Made by a program: the position numbers and the translations under genes. 64,000 bases of DNA from positions 28,303-92,302 of the forward strand of contig NZ_JAVFVU010000033.1 in NCBI RefSeq assembly GCF_030929615.1, given 5' to 3'. A model generated the notes under the pieces. That model was not told the DNA's origin. It saw only the letters and a program-made list of their open reading frames with translations, and did no database searches. Origin of the DNA: Dyadobacter sp. LHD-138. GTDB lineage: Bacteria > Bacteroidota > Bacteroidia > Cytophagales > Spirosomataceae. Of the stretch, positions 26,123 through 34,284 are shown piece by piece. Within the stretch, counting starts at the first letter, position 1. Each line of letters begins with the position of its first letter.

Positions 26123-27676
26123 CTATCTGGGCATATCCTTTACATCCCGATTTTCGGCCTTGCTGATATTCTCCGTTTTATAGGTCAGCTTGTTGATGTA
26201 AAAAACCTCGCGCCCCTGCCCGATGGACGATGGACCAACCCGCTGCATGCCATAAGCCAGAAAATACTGCCCGTACCAGGGAGCCAGGTACGCATTTTCG
26301 TTGTTCAGCACTTTATCTGATTCAGATTTGGCACTGATCTTGAATTTTTCATTTTCAACAACCACTTTGTTTCTGTCGATCACTTCGGTGTGTATAGTGC
26401 CCTCCTGCGGATATGCGAGAATAAAATAATCATTCACCGGTGTCAGCTGGACCATTTCCTGAAGCTCGAAACTGGTTAAGTCCTTGATCGGAATACAATT
26501 GTCCCACTTAAACTTGCCATTCCTGTCAAAGCCGCAAACGATCGCATGGGTGTAGCGATACCCTTCCAGGGAACGGGCATAGTACGGGCGCGTGATGCCA
26601 TTGGTCACCATCGGCGAGCCGGCACGCTGGTTGGGGTAATAAACTTCGGCAACCAGCACAATTTCGTCGTCGGTTTGAATCAGTTCATGAACCAGCAGCC
26701 GATAACGGAACCGGTTCTCCTTTCCCATACTTTTTCTCTTCCCAATCCGCTCCATCACACGCTCCCGCCGTTTCGGTTTCATATAATTGAAAAAATTCTG
26801 AAGTTCCGAAAATTCAATAAATGAAGGACTTTCAGGCTCGTTGTCCGCAATGTGCGTAATGTACAAACCCTGCGAATAAGGGGTACAACCCACAGAATAA
26901 TTACCGATAAGATACGAATCATCTGCATTCAAAGGCACAATTTGCCCGGATATCAGGCTATTTCTAGGGTCACTCAGAGAAGTTTTTTTCAACATTTTCC
27001 CCTCATAAGAATACGTTTTGATTTCAAAAACACAGTTTTTCTTGCGGTAGGCATACGTGATGACATTGATAATACCGTCCCGTTCATTGATGTCAACGTT
27101 ATTTAACTCTGTATTTTTTTCATAAAGTCCGGGTAAAACCCTCGTCGTATGATCAAAAAAGGAATGAACGAGCACCACCGGACGCGAGCGGTGATACCCT
27201 GCAACCAACGCTTTACTACCAATAACCTTGAACTGGTTGACGTCTATGCCAGACAAAAGATTCCCCTTATAAGTCTCGACCGCTCCGTCGCTGAAATTTA
27301 CCTGCAGAAAGAGAAAATGATCCGTATCGGGTTGTGCAAATAACCAATAGCCAAAATGTTCGCCCTGGTAAGCCATCACGGGGATAAAACGAAAATCGAG
27401 CTTAAAACTCATTTTCCAAATCGGACTCAGCGAAGTATCGTACCGGGTAAACTCCCAGTTTTCATTTCTATTACCGAAATTTTCATCCCCCCGAATCAAT
27501 GACAATAACCCTGAATTACCCAAAGTGAAGACCTCAAACAACTCGGAGCGTGACGAATTTACAGGAATCTCAAGCCGATGAGACTGCTCCAATTGTGCCT
27601 GCACTTTCGCTGGTACAAATAGGCAAAATTGTATGATCAAACAACTTTGTATGAGAAATAGCAAACGCTTCTTCAT
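26123..27676 (-). CDS. Secreted protein of unknown function
   Basis: 517 residues with a signal peptide (MKKRLLFLIQSCLIIQFCLFVPAKVQA). I do not recognise the family. The mature part is rich in beta-strand-like segments with repeated aromatic and Asp/Gly turns (FRFIPVMAYQGEHFGYWLF, VVLVHSFFDHTTRVLPGLY, YFILAYPQEGTIHTEVIDRN), suggestive of a beta-propeller, and no C-terminal sorting domain is visible. Probably periplasmic or surface. It lies between convergent pyrR and divergent argS, with no operon partner. Confidence 0.7.
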   Translation of the reverse strand: MKKRLLFLIQSCLIIQFCLFVPAKVQAQLEQSHRLEIPVNSSRSELFEVFTLGNSGLLSLIRGDENFGNRNENWEFTRYDTSLSPIWKMSFKLDFRFIPVMAYQGEHFGYWLFAQPDTDHFLFLQVNFSDGAVETYKGNLLSGIDVNQFKVIGSKALVAGYHRSRPVVLVHSFFDHTTRVLPGLYEKNTELNNVDINERDGIINVITYAYRKKNCVFEIKTYSYEGKMLKKTSLSDPRNSLISGQIVPLNADDSYLIGNYSVGCTPYSQGLYITHIADNEPESPSFIEFSELQNFFNYMKPKRRERVMERIGKRKSMGKENRFRYRLLVHELIQTDDEIVLVAEVYYPNQRAGSPMVTNGITRPYYARSLEGYRYTHAIVCGFDRNGKFKWDNCIPIKDLTSFELQEMVQLTPVNDYFILAYPQEGTIHTEVIDRNKVVVENEKFKISAKSESDKVLNNENAYLAPWYGQYFLAYGMQRVGPSSIGQGREVFYINKLTYKTENISKAENRDVKDMPR

Positions 27677-27840
27677 AAGTTCTTGGGGCCGGGTGTGAGT
27701 GTGTTCAATATTTACCCTAATTTTGCGTCAAAACGAGTAATACATCATTAATGTAAAAATATTTTTAATCAAATAAAAACTTAGAGAAATGTTATTTAAT
27801 ATTTGATTAACACTTCTATAATTTTATAAAAGCAATATAC

Positions 27841-29619
27841 ATGACGATTGAAGCAATACTGAAAGCTGACATTCAAAAAGCGATCCAAAAGAATTTCGAC
27901 ATTACCGTTGAAGACATCCTCTTACAGCCCACCAAAAAGGAATTTGAGGGCTTTTACACGTTCGTAACCTTCCCTTTAACCAAAGCAACACGACGCGCAC
28001 CGGCAGAAATCGGGCAGATAATCGGCGCCGAACTGGAGGCCAGCTCTTCCGTTGTTGACCGTTGCAATGTGGTTCAGGGATTTTTGAATATCGGTCTTCG
28101 CGATACTACGTGGCTTGAATTATTCGGAGGTATTTTCTCGGATGCTGATTTTGGCATTGCTCCTGCGAACGGCAAGTCTGTCATGGTAGAATTTTCTTCG
28201 CCCAATACGAACAAACCGCTTCACCTGGGCCATTTGCGTAATAACTTCCTTGGCGATTCGCTCTCCCGGATTTTAAAAGCAAACGGGTATGATGTAGTAA
28301 AAACCTGCCTGGTGAATGACCGCGGCATTCATATCTGTAAATCCATGCTTGCCTATCGCGAACTGGGCGATGGCGAAACGCCAGAATCGTCGGGCATCAA
28401 AGGCGACCACTTGGCTGGAAAATATTATGTAAAATTTGATATCGAATTCAAAAAGCAGATCGCCGAACTTGTCGAAAAAGGCATGAGTCCGGAAGAAGCT
28501 GCCAAAAAAGCGCCGTGGATTCTGGAAGCGCAGCAATTGCTTTTACTTTGGGAAAAAGGTGATGCCGAAACGGTAGCGCTTTGGCAAAAAATGAATAACT
28601 GGGTTTATGCCGGTTTCAATCAGACTTACAAGCAAATTGGTGTAGGTTTTGACAAAACATATTACGAATCAAACACGTACCTGTTAGGAAAAGACATTAT
28701 TGAAGAAGGTTTACAAAAAGGTGTTTTCTACAAAAAAGAAGATAACTCTGTTTGGATAGACCTCACTGCCGAAGGGCTGGATGAGAAACTGGTGCTTCGT
28801 GGCGATGGCACATCCGTTTACATCACACAGGATCTTGGCACAACGGAACTTAAATTCGGCGACTTCCACAACGACCGTTATTTATGGGTAGTAGGAAACG
28901 AACAGGATTATCATTTCAATGTATTGTTTGCCATTCTGAAACGTCTGGAACGCCCTTATGCGTCGGGATGTTACCACATCAGTTACGGTATGGTGGATCT
29001 ACCTTCGGGTAAAATGAAATCTCGTGAAGGTACCGTGGTGGATGCCGACGACCTTGTCAGCCAAATGACGCAAACGGCGGCCGACCGTACGCAGGAATTA
29101 GGTAAAATTGACGATTTCGAAAAAGAAGAAGCGACTCAGCTTTACCATACGCTCGCGATGGGCGCATTAAAATATTTTCTACTGAAGGTGGATCCTAAAA
29201 AACGTATGCTTTTCAACCCCGAAGAATCCATTGATTTCCAAGGACATACAGGACCATTCATTCAATATACTTACACCCGTATCCGTTCCATCATCCGCAA
29301 GGCAGAACAATCGGGTATCAACATCCAGTTGCCGGCATCTGGTTATCAATTGCACCAGGCAGAGCGTGAGTTGATTTTCACATTGTCGCAATTCCCGTTG
29401 CGCGTGCTGGCTGCGGGGAATGAATTTGCTCCTTCTGTCGTTTCATTTTATGCCTATGAGCTGGCAAAGGTTTATAACCAGTTTTACGCCGAAGTATCGA
29501 TTTTCGCGGATCCCGATCCGGAAGCCGTTAAATTCCGCGTGGCGTTGTCCAAAGTGGTGGCCGAAACGATTCATAAAGCTTTGGGGTTGTTAGGAATAAA
29601 TGTACCTGAAAGAATGTAA
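27841..29619 (+). CDS. argS: Arginyl-tRNA synthetase
   Basis: 592 residues, class I. The N-terminal Add-1 domain is followed by the HIGH motif as HLGH (residues 128-131, in NKPLHLGHLRNNFLGDS), a KMSKS-equivalent loop as KMKSREGTVVDADDL, and the C-terminal DALR anticodon-binding helices (FALSQFPLRVL region through YNQFYAEVSIF). Attaches arginine to tRNA-Arg in the cytosol. Monocistronic by context: divergent gene upstream and a 103-base spacer downstream. Confidence 0.98.
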   Translation: MTIEAILKADIQKAIQKNFDITVEDILLQPTKKEFEGFYTFVTFPLTKATRRAPAEIGQIIGAELEASSSVVDRCNVVQGFLNIGLRDTTWLELFGGIFSDADFGIAPANGKSVMVEFSSPNTNKPLHLGHLRNNFLGDSLSRILKANGYDVVKTCLVNDRGIHICKSMLAYRELGDGETPESSGIKGDHLAGKYYVKFDIEFKKQIAELVEKGMSPEEAAKKAPWILEAQQLLLLWEKGDAETVALWQKMNNWVYAGFNQTYKQIGVGFDKTYYESNTYLLGKDIIEEGLQKGVFYKKEDNSVWIDLTAEGLDEKLVLRGDGTSVYITQDLGTTELKFGDFHNDRYLWVVGNEQDYHFNVLFAILKRLERPYASGCYHISYGMVDLPSGKMKSREGTVVDADDLVSQMTQTAADRTQELGKIDDFEKEEATQLYHTLAMGALKYFLLKVDPKKRMLFNPEESIDFQGHTGPFIQYTYTRIRSIIRKAEQSGINIQLPASGYQLHQAERELIFTLSQFPLRVLAAGNEFAPSVVSFYAYELAKVYNQFYAEVSIFADPDPEAVKFRVALSKVVAETIHKALGLLGINVPERM

Positions 29620-29722
29620 AAGCATATTTTTACGTTTAATTTTATAGCGAGCATTCAATCTGGTCAGTACCCAATATTGTAACTCACGTTTTCCACCTAT
29701 TGCTTAACCAAATCAATTTGTT

Positions 29723-30307
29723 ATGGACTTATTAAAATCAGTATTCATTATGATTACCTCGCTTATCGCAGGCCTTTTTGCCGACAAGAGTGAAATTGCA
29801 CAAAAACCTGCCGAGCACATTGTTGCCAAACAATCGCTGTATGATTTCAAAGTCAAATCCCTTGTGGGAGATCAGGTCGTTGATTTGAGCAAATACAAAG
29901 GAAAAAAAGTGGTGATTCTCAACGTTGCTTCCAAATGCGGTTATACAAAACAGTATGCCGACTGGGAAAAATTCAACAAAGACCATGGTGATAAAGTAGT
30001 TGTTCTGGGTTTCCCTGCCAATAATTTTGGTGGCCAGGAACCAGGTACAAGCGAAGAAATTGCTACATTCTGCTCAAAAACATACGGTGTTTCTTTCCCG
30101 ATGTTTGAGAAAGTTTCAGTTCTTGGCGACGATCAGGCCCCTATTTACAAGTGGCTTTCTACCAAAGAATTGAACGGATGGAATGATAAAGTACCAACCT
30201 GGAACTTCTGCAAATATGTAGTGAACGAAAAAGGAGAACTTACAAACTTCTTCGCGTCAAAAATATTGCCGACAGATCCTGAATTCCTGAAAGCGGTAGG
30301 TATCTGA
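29723..30307 (+). CDS. Glutathione peroxidase family (thiol peroxidase)
   Basis: 194 residues. The peroxidatic cysteine is C72 in NVASKCGYTKQYADWEKF; the partners glutamine (FPANNFGGQEPG) and tryptophan (TWNFCKYVV) of the catalytic tetrad are present. A cysteine rather than selenocysteine is used. A second cysteine in EEIATFCSKTYG fits the thioredoxin-dependent mechanism seen in most bacterial members. The N-terminal hydrophobic stretch (SVFIMITSLIAGLFA) suggests export or membrane attachment. Confidence 0.93.
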   Translation: MDLLKSVFIMITSLIAGLFADKSEIAQKPAEHIVAKQSLYDFKVKSLVGDQVVDLSKYKGKKVVILNVASKCGYTKQYADWEKFNKDHGDKVVVLGFPANNFGGQEPGTSEEIATFCSKTYGVSFPMFEKVSVLGDDQAPIYKWLSTKELNGWNDKVPTWNFCKYVVNEKGELTNFFASKILPTDPEFLKAVGI

Positions 30308-30391
30308 TCGTAAAATCCGGTGCAGATGCCGAAAAAATAATTGCCTGGGTTGAACAAAAGGCCCGGGCTTAATTTAAGTTTATAAGTAAAA

Positions 30392-31285
30392 ATGAAATTC
30401 TGGATAGAAGCAGCCCGACCACGTACGTTGCCTTTGGCGCTTTCATGTATTTTAATGGGCTGTTTTTTAGCGGCATCAACGGGTCAGTTCAGCTGGCCCG
30501 TTGCTTTGTTAAGTGTATTGACAACAACACTTTTGCAGATACTTTCCAACTTTGCCAACGATTATGGCGACGCGGTAAACGGGAAAGACACCGAGCTGCG
30601 CGAAGGACCACGCAGAGCCGTTCATTCCGGAAGCATCCCAGCCTCAACGATGTTAAAGGCAATCATTCTGTTCTCAATCCTGTCACTGGTTTCAGGACTT
30701 TCGCTGTTGTATATCGCTTTAAAAAACGCCCCTGCAAATGCTTTCTGGGTGTTTTTAGGAATCGGGATTGCCTGTATTATTGCGGCCATTACGTACACAG
30801 CCGGAAAACGTCCTTACGGATATGTCGGACTTGGCGACTTATCAGTACTTATTTTCTTTGGCTGGGTTGGCGTTTTGGGAAGCAGTTATCTGCATACCCA
30901 TGTCTGGAACTGGGATTTATTGCTGCCGGCCACGAGCTGCGGACTGTTTGCTGTGGGTGTATTGAACATCAACAACATCCGCGATATTGATTCCGACAGA
31001 GCCACAGGCAAAAACTCAATCCCTGTCCGTTTGGGTCGGGAAAAAGCAATTCTTTACCATTGGGCAATACTTTTGATCGGTATGTCCTGCGTCCTTGTTT
31101 ACACCGTTCAGCACTTTTCCGGCTATACCAGCCTGATCTTTTTGCTGAGTTTTCCGTTCTTTATCAAAAACGGACTGGCTGTTTCAAAATTACAAAAAGC
31201 CAGCGAACTGGATCCTTATCTTAAACAGATGGCATTATCGACGCTGCTGTTTGTAATCCTGTTTGGCATCGGCGTGATTTTATAA
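30392..31285 (+). CDS. menA: 1,4-dihydroxy-2-naphthoate polyprenyltransferase
   Basis: 297 residues, UbiA superfamily with about eight membrane segments. The first Asp-rich prenyl-diphosphate motif is NFANDYGDAVNGKD and the second is DIDSDRATGKNSI; both are typical of MenA, as is the N-terminal WIEAARPRTLPLALSCILMG. It prenylates dihydroxynaphthoate in the inner membrane to make demethylmenaquinone, the usual quinone of Bacteroidota. Other men genes are not in the window. Converges with the SGNH gene across a hairpin. Confidence 0.95.
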   Translation: MKFWIEAARPRTLPLALSCILMGCFLAASTGQFSWPVALLSVLTTTLLQILSNFANDYGDAVNGKDTELREGPRRAVHSGSIPASTMLKAIILFSILSLVSGLSLLYIALKNAPANAFWVFLGIGIACIIAAITYTAGKRPYGYVGLGDLSVLIFFGWVGVLGSSYLHTHVWNWDLLLPATSCGLFAVGVLNINNIRDIDSDRATGKNSIPVRLGREKAILYHWAILLIGMSCVLVYTVQHFSGYTSLIFLLSFPFFIKNGLAVSKLQKASELDPYLKQMALSTLLFVILFGIGVIL

Positions 31286-31291
31286 ATGAAA

Positions 31292-31326
31292 CTTATGAAC
31301 CATTTATTTAATGAATGGTTCATAAG
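31292..31326. terminator. Convergent hairpin overlapping the end of the SGNH gene
   Basis: Arms CTTATGAACCATT (31292-31304) and AATGGTTCATAAG (31314-31326) pair perfectly over 13 bases. The structure spans the last codons and stop of the SGNH gene, so one arm is coding. It is the only terminator-like structure between menA and that gene. Confidence 0.6.
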
Positions 31327-33073
31327 CTTTTCCCAGCATTTGATATCCTTTCGCATTAGGATGCAGTCCGTCCGAAAAAAGCGACTCGTCAATCTTCCCA
31401 TTCTTCCCTGCCAAGACCAGTCCCGGGTCCGCATAACCCACCTTGGTCGTTTTGGCCAGCTGCTTTAATTGTGCGTTTAATTTAGCCACGCGCTCTTCTT
31501 TCTCTCTCCTCGGATAAATTCCCACCATTGTCACAGCCGCATTGGGCTGCCTGAATTTGATCGCTTCAATCAGCACTTGCCAGCCAGCCATAATTTCCTC
31601 ATCTGTATTGAGATGAAGATTATTAGTACCGATATTAACAAATATTTGTTTTGCATTAAAGCCATCCAATTCTCCGTGATAAACCCGCCACAGCGCATTT
31701 TCGATCCTGTCCCAGCCATAACCCAAATTTCTTGATCCGATCTCACCAAAAGTCTTATTCCACGATTCTTCTCCTGCCGCTCTGGGTCCTTTTGGCGCTC
31801 CTCCCCAAAAATGAGTAATAGAATTACCTATGATGAGAATCTTAGGCTGGTCGATTTTATTCAAATTGAGAATTTCTTTGTGCCTAACTTCCCAATCATA
31901 GTTGTTAAGCTCTCTCAATTGTGTAGTTGGTTTGGTCGTCGAAACAACGCCAACAGGCTCATGCAAAATACTTCTGATATGCTTCTCATAAGCTTCCGCA
32001 TATCGCATCATACCCAGATCGGTGGGATGGACTCCATCCACCATCGTTTCGATATCCTGCTGAAAATCTTCTTTAGGCAATAAATAAATATCTTTTACTC
32101 CTTCTGATTTCAACTGTCCAAAGGCTTCCCGGATGACAACATTCACGTCCTGATAACTCTTACGGCTTACCAGATTTATGGCCTCATCGGTATATCCGTC
32201 GTGTTCCGCCAGTAAAATTGGCGTCACGGGCCTCTTGGTTCGGATCCCATGCACCGCATCCAGAATGCGTTTTTTCACTTCCTCCAATGGAATATTGACG
32301 CTGGAAACCAGATTTGGGAGACAATCCAGTACATAAATTTTTGCGTCAATTTCCGAAACCATATCCACCACCTCTTTTTCGAGACGACCGTTTCCTGAAA
32401 AGCCCAGATTGATCAGCGGATCATCCAGTTTCCGGCTTAAAATGGATGTCCAGGCCATTCCCGGACGCGAGGCACAGGCCCCCTGAGCAATGGAAGTGCC
32501 ATAGATAACTACTGGCTTATCAGGACGAACAGGCAGTGCCTCAAACCTCGTTCCTTCCGGTACGCCTATTTCCAGCCATTTTACATTGTTGTACAATGGT
32601 AAAAACAAACGGTACTCCCTTCCCAGCTTATGTCCCCCGTCGACCGGGTCTATATTCTTAAAATTGTACGTAATTGTATCGCCAAAGGCATATTTTCCGG
32701 CTGACCAGCGCCAGTCGCCATCGTTGGTTATGGCGTACAAATCCACCCCGCTTACACCGGTTGATGGCATGTGCGGCAGAGAAAGTTTGCCTCCTACCTG
32801 GTATCTGACTTTAATTTCTCCGGAGTTTGCCCTGAAACGTATCATCAGCCCGGCTCCCTGCATCGACAAATTCCAGACCTGATCTCTTACCAGTTTTTCC
32901 GCCCGCGCAGGCAATCGGTCGTATCGGTTTTTAACTTCGTTGGCCCAGGCTTGTCCTTCAATAACGGGAAACGTGCTGCTGGCAGGGTTCCACCATGTGA
33001 ATTGTGTGGTTTGCGCAAAAGATAATCGAGCGGTTAAGAAAAATATTAGGAGGTAAAAAAGTCTGGTTTTCAT
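31304..33073 (-). CDS. Secreted protein with two SGNH/GDSL hydrolase domains
   Basis: 589 residues with signal peptide MKTRLFYLLIFFLTARLSFAQ. A jelly-roll N terminus (about 25-180) precedes a first SGNH domain (block I VIYGTSIAQG, C-terminal DGVHPTDLGMMRYAEA) and a second, separate SGNH domain (block I LIIGNSITHFWGG, block III GTNNLHLN, block V SDGLHPNAKGYQMLG). Each keeps its Ser and Asp-x-x-His. Such proteins act as carbohydrate or lipid esterases in the periplasm or outside. The tandem repeat array at 33216-34194 lies just upstream of the start. Confidence 0.9.
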   Translation of the reverse strand: MKTRLFYLLIFFLTARLSFAQTTQFTWWNPASSTFPVIEGQAWANEVKNRYDRLPARAEKLVRDQVWNLSMQGAGLMIRFRANSGEIKVRYQVGGKLSLPHMPSTGVSGVDLYAITNDGDWRWSAGKYAFGDTITYNFKNIDPVDGGHKLGREYRLFLPLYNNVKWLEIGVPEGTRFEALPVRPDKPVVIYGTSIAQGACASRPGMAWTSILSRKLDDPLINLGFSGNGRLEKEVVDMVSEIDAKIYVLDCLPNLVSSVNIPLEEVKKRILDAVHGIRTKRPVTPILLAEHDGYTDEAINLVSRKSYQDVNVVIREAFGQLKSEGVKDIYLLPKEDFQQDIETMVDGVHPTDLGMMRYAEAYEKHIRSILHEPVGVVSTTKPTTQLRELNNYDWEVRHKEILNLNKIDQPKILIIGNSITHFWGGAPKGPRAAGEESWNKTFGEIGSRNLGYGWDRIENALWRVYHGELDGFNAKQIFVNIGTNNLHLNTDEEIMAGWQVLIEAIKFRQPNAAVTMVGIYPRREKEERVAKLNAQLKQLAKTTKVGYADPGLVLAGKNGKIDESLFSDGLHPNAKGYQMLGKAYEPFIK

Positions 33074-34284
33074 ATGAGGGAAAAAGAACAGGATGTATGG
33101 TTACAAAAGAGCTTACTGTGGTATTTCTTACTTAACCGTTAATTGTTTTATTGAGGTTTTATCGAAAAAATAATAAAAGATCCATTGATCAGTTCCCTTG
33201 GGGCTCACTGCTAACAGAAAAAACGGCAAATAAATCAAGATCATGGCTCCGTCGGAGCCTCCTGTGAATATCGTAAAATGATCGATTCGAAACACGTGAC
33301 TCCTCACGGAATCAAAACTGAGAGAGAAAATGATAGCTAGAAACAGGAGGCGGTGCTGCCGCTGGTAGTGACAGCCCCATCAGAGCTCCCTGTTTCTAGA
33401 AAAAACGGCAAATAAATCAAGATCATGGCTCCGACGGAGCCTCCTATGAATATCCGAAAATGATAGATTCGAAACACGTGACTCCTCACGGAATCAAAAC
33501 TGAGAGAGAAAATGATAGCTAGAAACAGGAGGCGGTGCTGCCGCTGGTAGTGACAGCCCCATCAGAGCTCCCTGTTTATAGAAAAAAAGGCAAGTAAATC
33601 AAGATCACGGCTCCGACGGAGCCTCCTGTGAATATCCGAAAATGATCGATTCGAAACACGTGACTCCTCACGGAATCAAAACTGGGAGAGAGAAAATAAT
33701 AGCTAGAAACAGGAGACGGCGATGCTGCCGGTAGCAACAGCCCCATCAGAGCTCCCTGTTTATAGAAAAAACGGCAAATACATTAAGATCATGGCTCCGA
33801 CGGAGCCGCCTGTGAATATCCTAAAATGATCGATTCCAAACAGGTGACTCCTCACGGAGTCAAAACTGAGAGCGAGAAAATAATAGCTAGAAACAGGCGA
33901 CGGTGCTGTCGACGGTAGCAACAGCTCCGTCAGAGCTCCCTGTTTATAGAAAAAACGGCAAGTAAATCAAGATCACGGCTCCGACGGAGCCGCCTGTGAA
34001 TATCCTAAAATGATCGATTCCAAACAGGGGACTCCTCACAGAGTCAAAACTGAGAGAGAGAAAACGATAGCTAGAAACAGGAGGCGTCGATGCCGCCGGT
34101 AGTGACTGCTCCATCAGAGCTACCTGTTTATAGAAAAACGACAAATACATCAAGATCACGGCTCCGTCGGAGCCGCCTGTGAATATCTGAAAATTACTGA
34201 TTTAACCAAACGGCTCTGCCGCCGGATCTCACTGTCGGGAAATGCTATTAAAAGCTAATTATTTTCAATTAAAAACTTTCATGA
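33074..34284. other. 1.2-kb intergenic region dominated by a tandem repeat
   Basis: Between two genes on the minus strand (start of the SGNH gene, end of the large secreted protein gene). About 980 bases are tandem copies of a ~183-base unit. The flanks (33074-33215 and 34195-34284) contain nothing recognisable. Frames running through the repeat, e.g. 33944-34159 on the minus strand, are by-products. Confidence 0.85.
33216..34194. repeat. Tandem array of a palindrome-rich ~183-bp repeat, about 5.3 copies
   Basis: The landmark palindrome GGCTCCG-A/T-CGGAGCC recurs at 33245, 33427, 33609, 33793, 33977 and 34160, i.e. with periods of 182, 182, 184, 184 and 183. Each unit also holds a GACTCC..GGAGTC-type inverted repeat (perfect in copy 4) and a long stem with outer arms CTAGAAACAGG and CCTGTTTCTAG enclosing a smaller variable GC hairpin. 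Copies 1 and 2 are nearly identical; copies 3 to 5 diverge by scattered substitutions. The sixth copy is cut after about 62 bases. Non-coding; function unknown. Confidence 0.9.

Noticed and set aside
33944..34159. 71-residue minus-strand ORF within the repeat array
   Set aside because: It runs through a repeat unit, its sequence is a translation of the palindromes and the other copies break it by frameshifts; no protein character.
33216..34194. The regular repeat as a possible CRISPR array
   Set aside because: The period is about 183 bases with no short conserved repeat alternating with unique spacers, and no cas genes are present.
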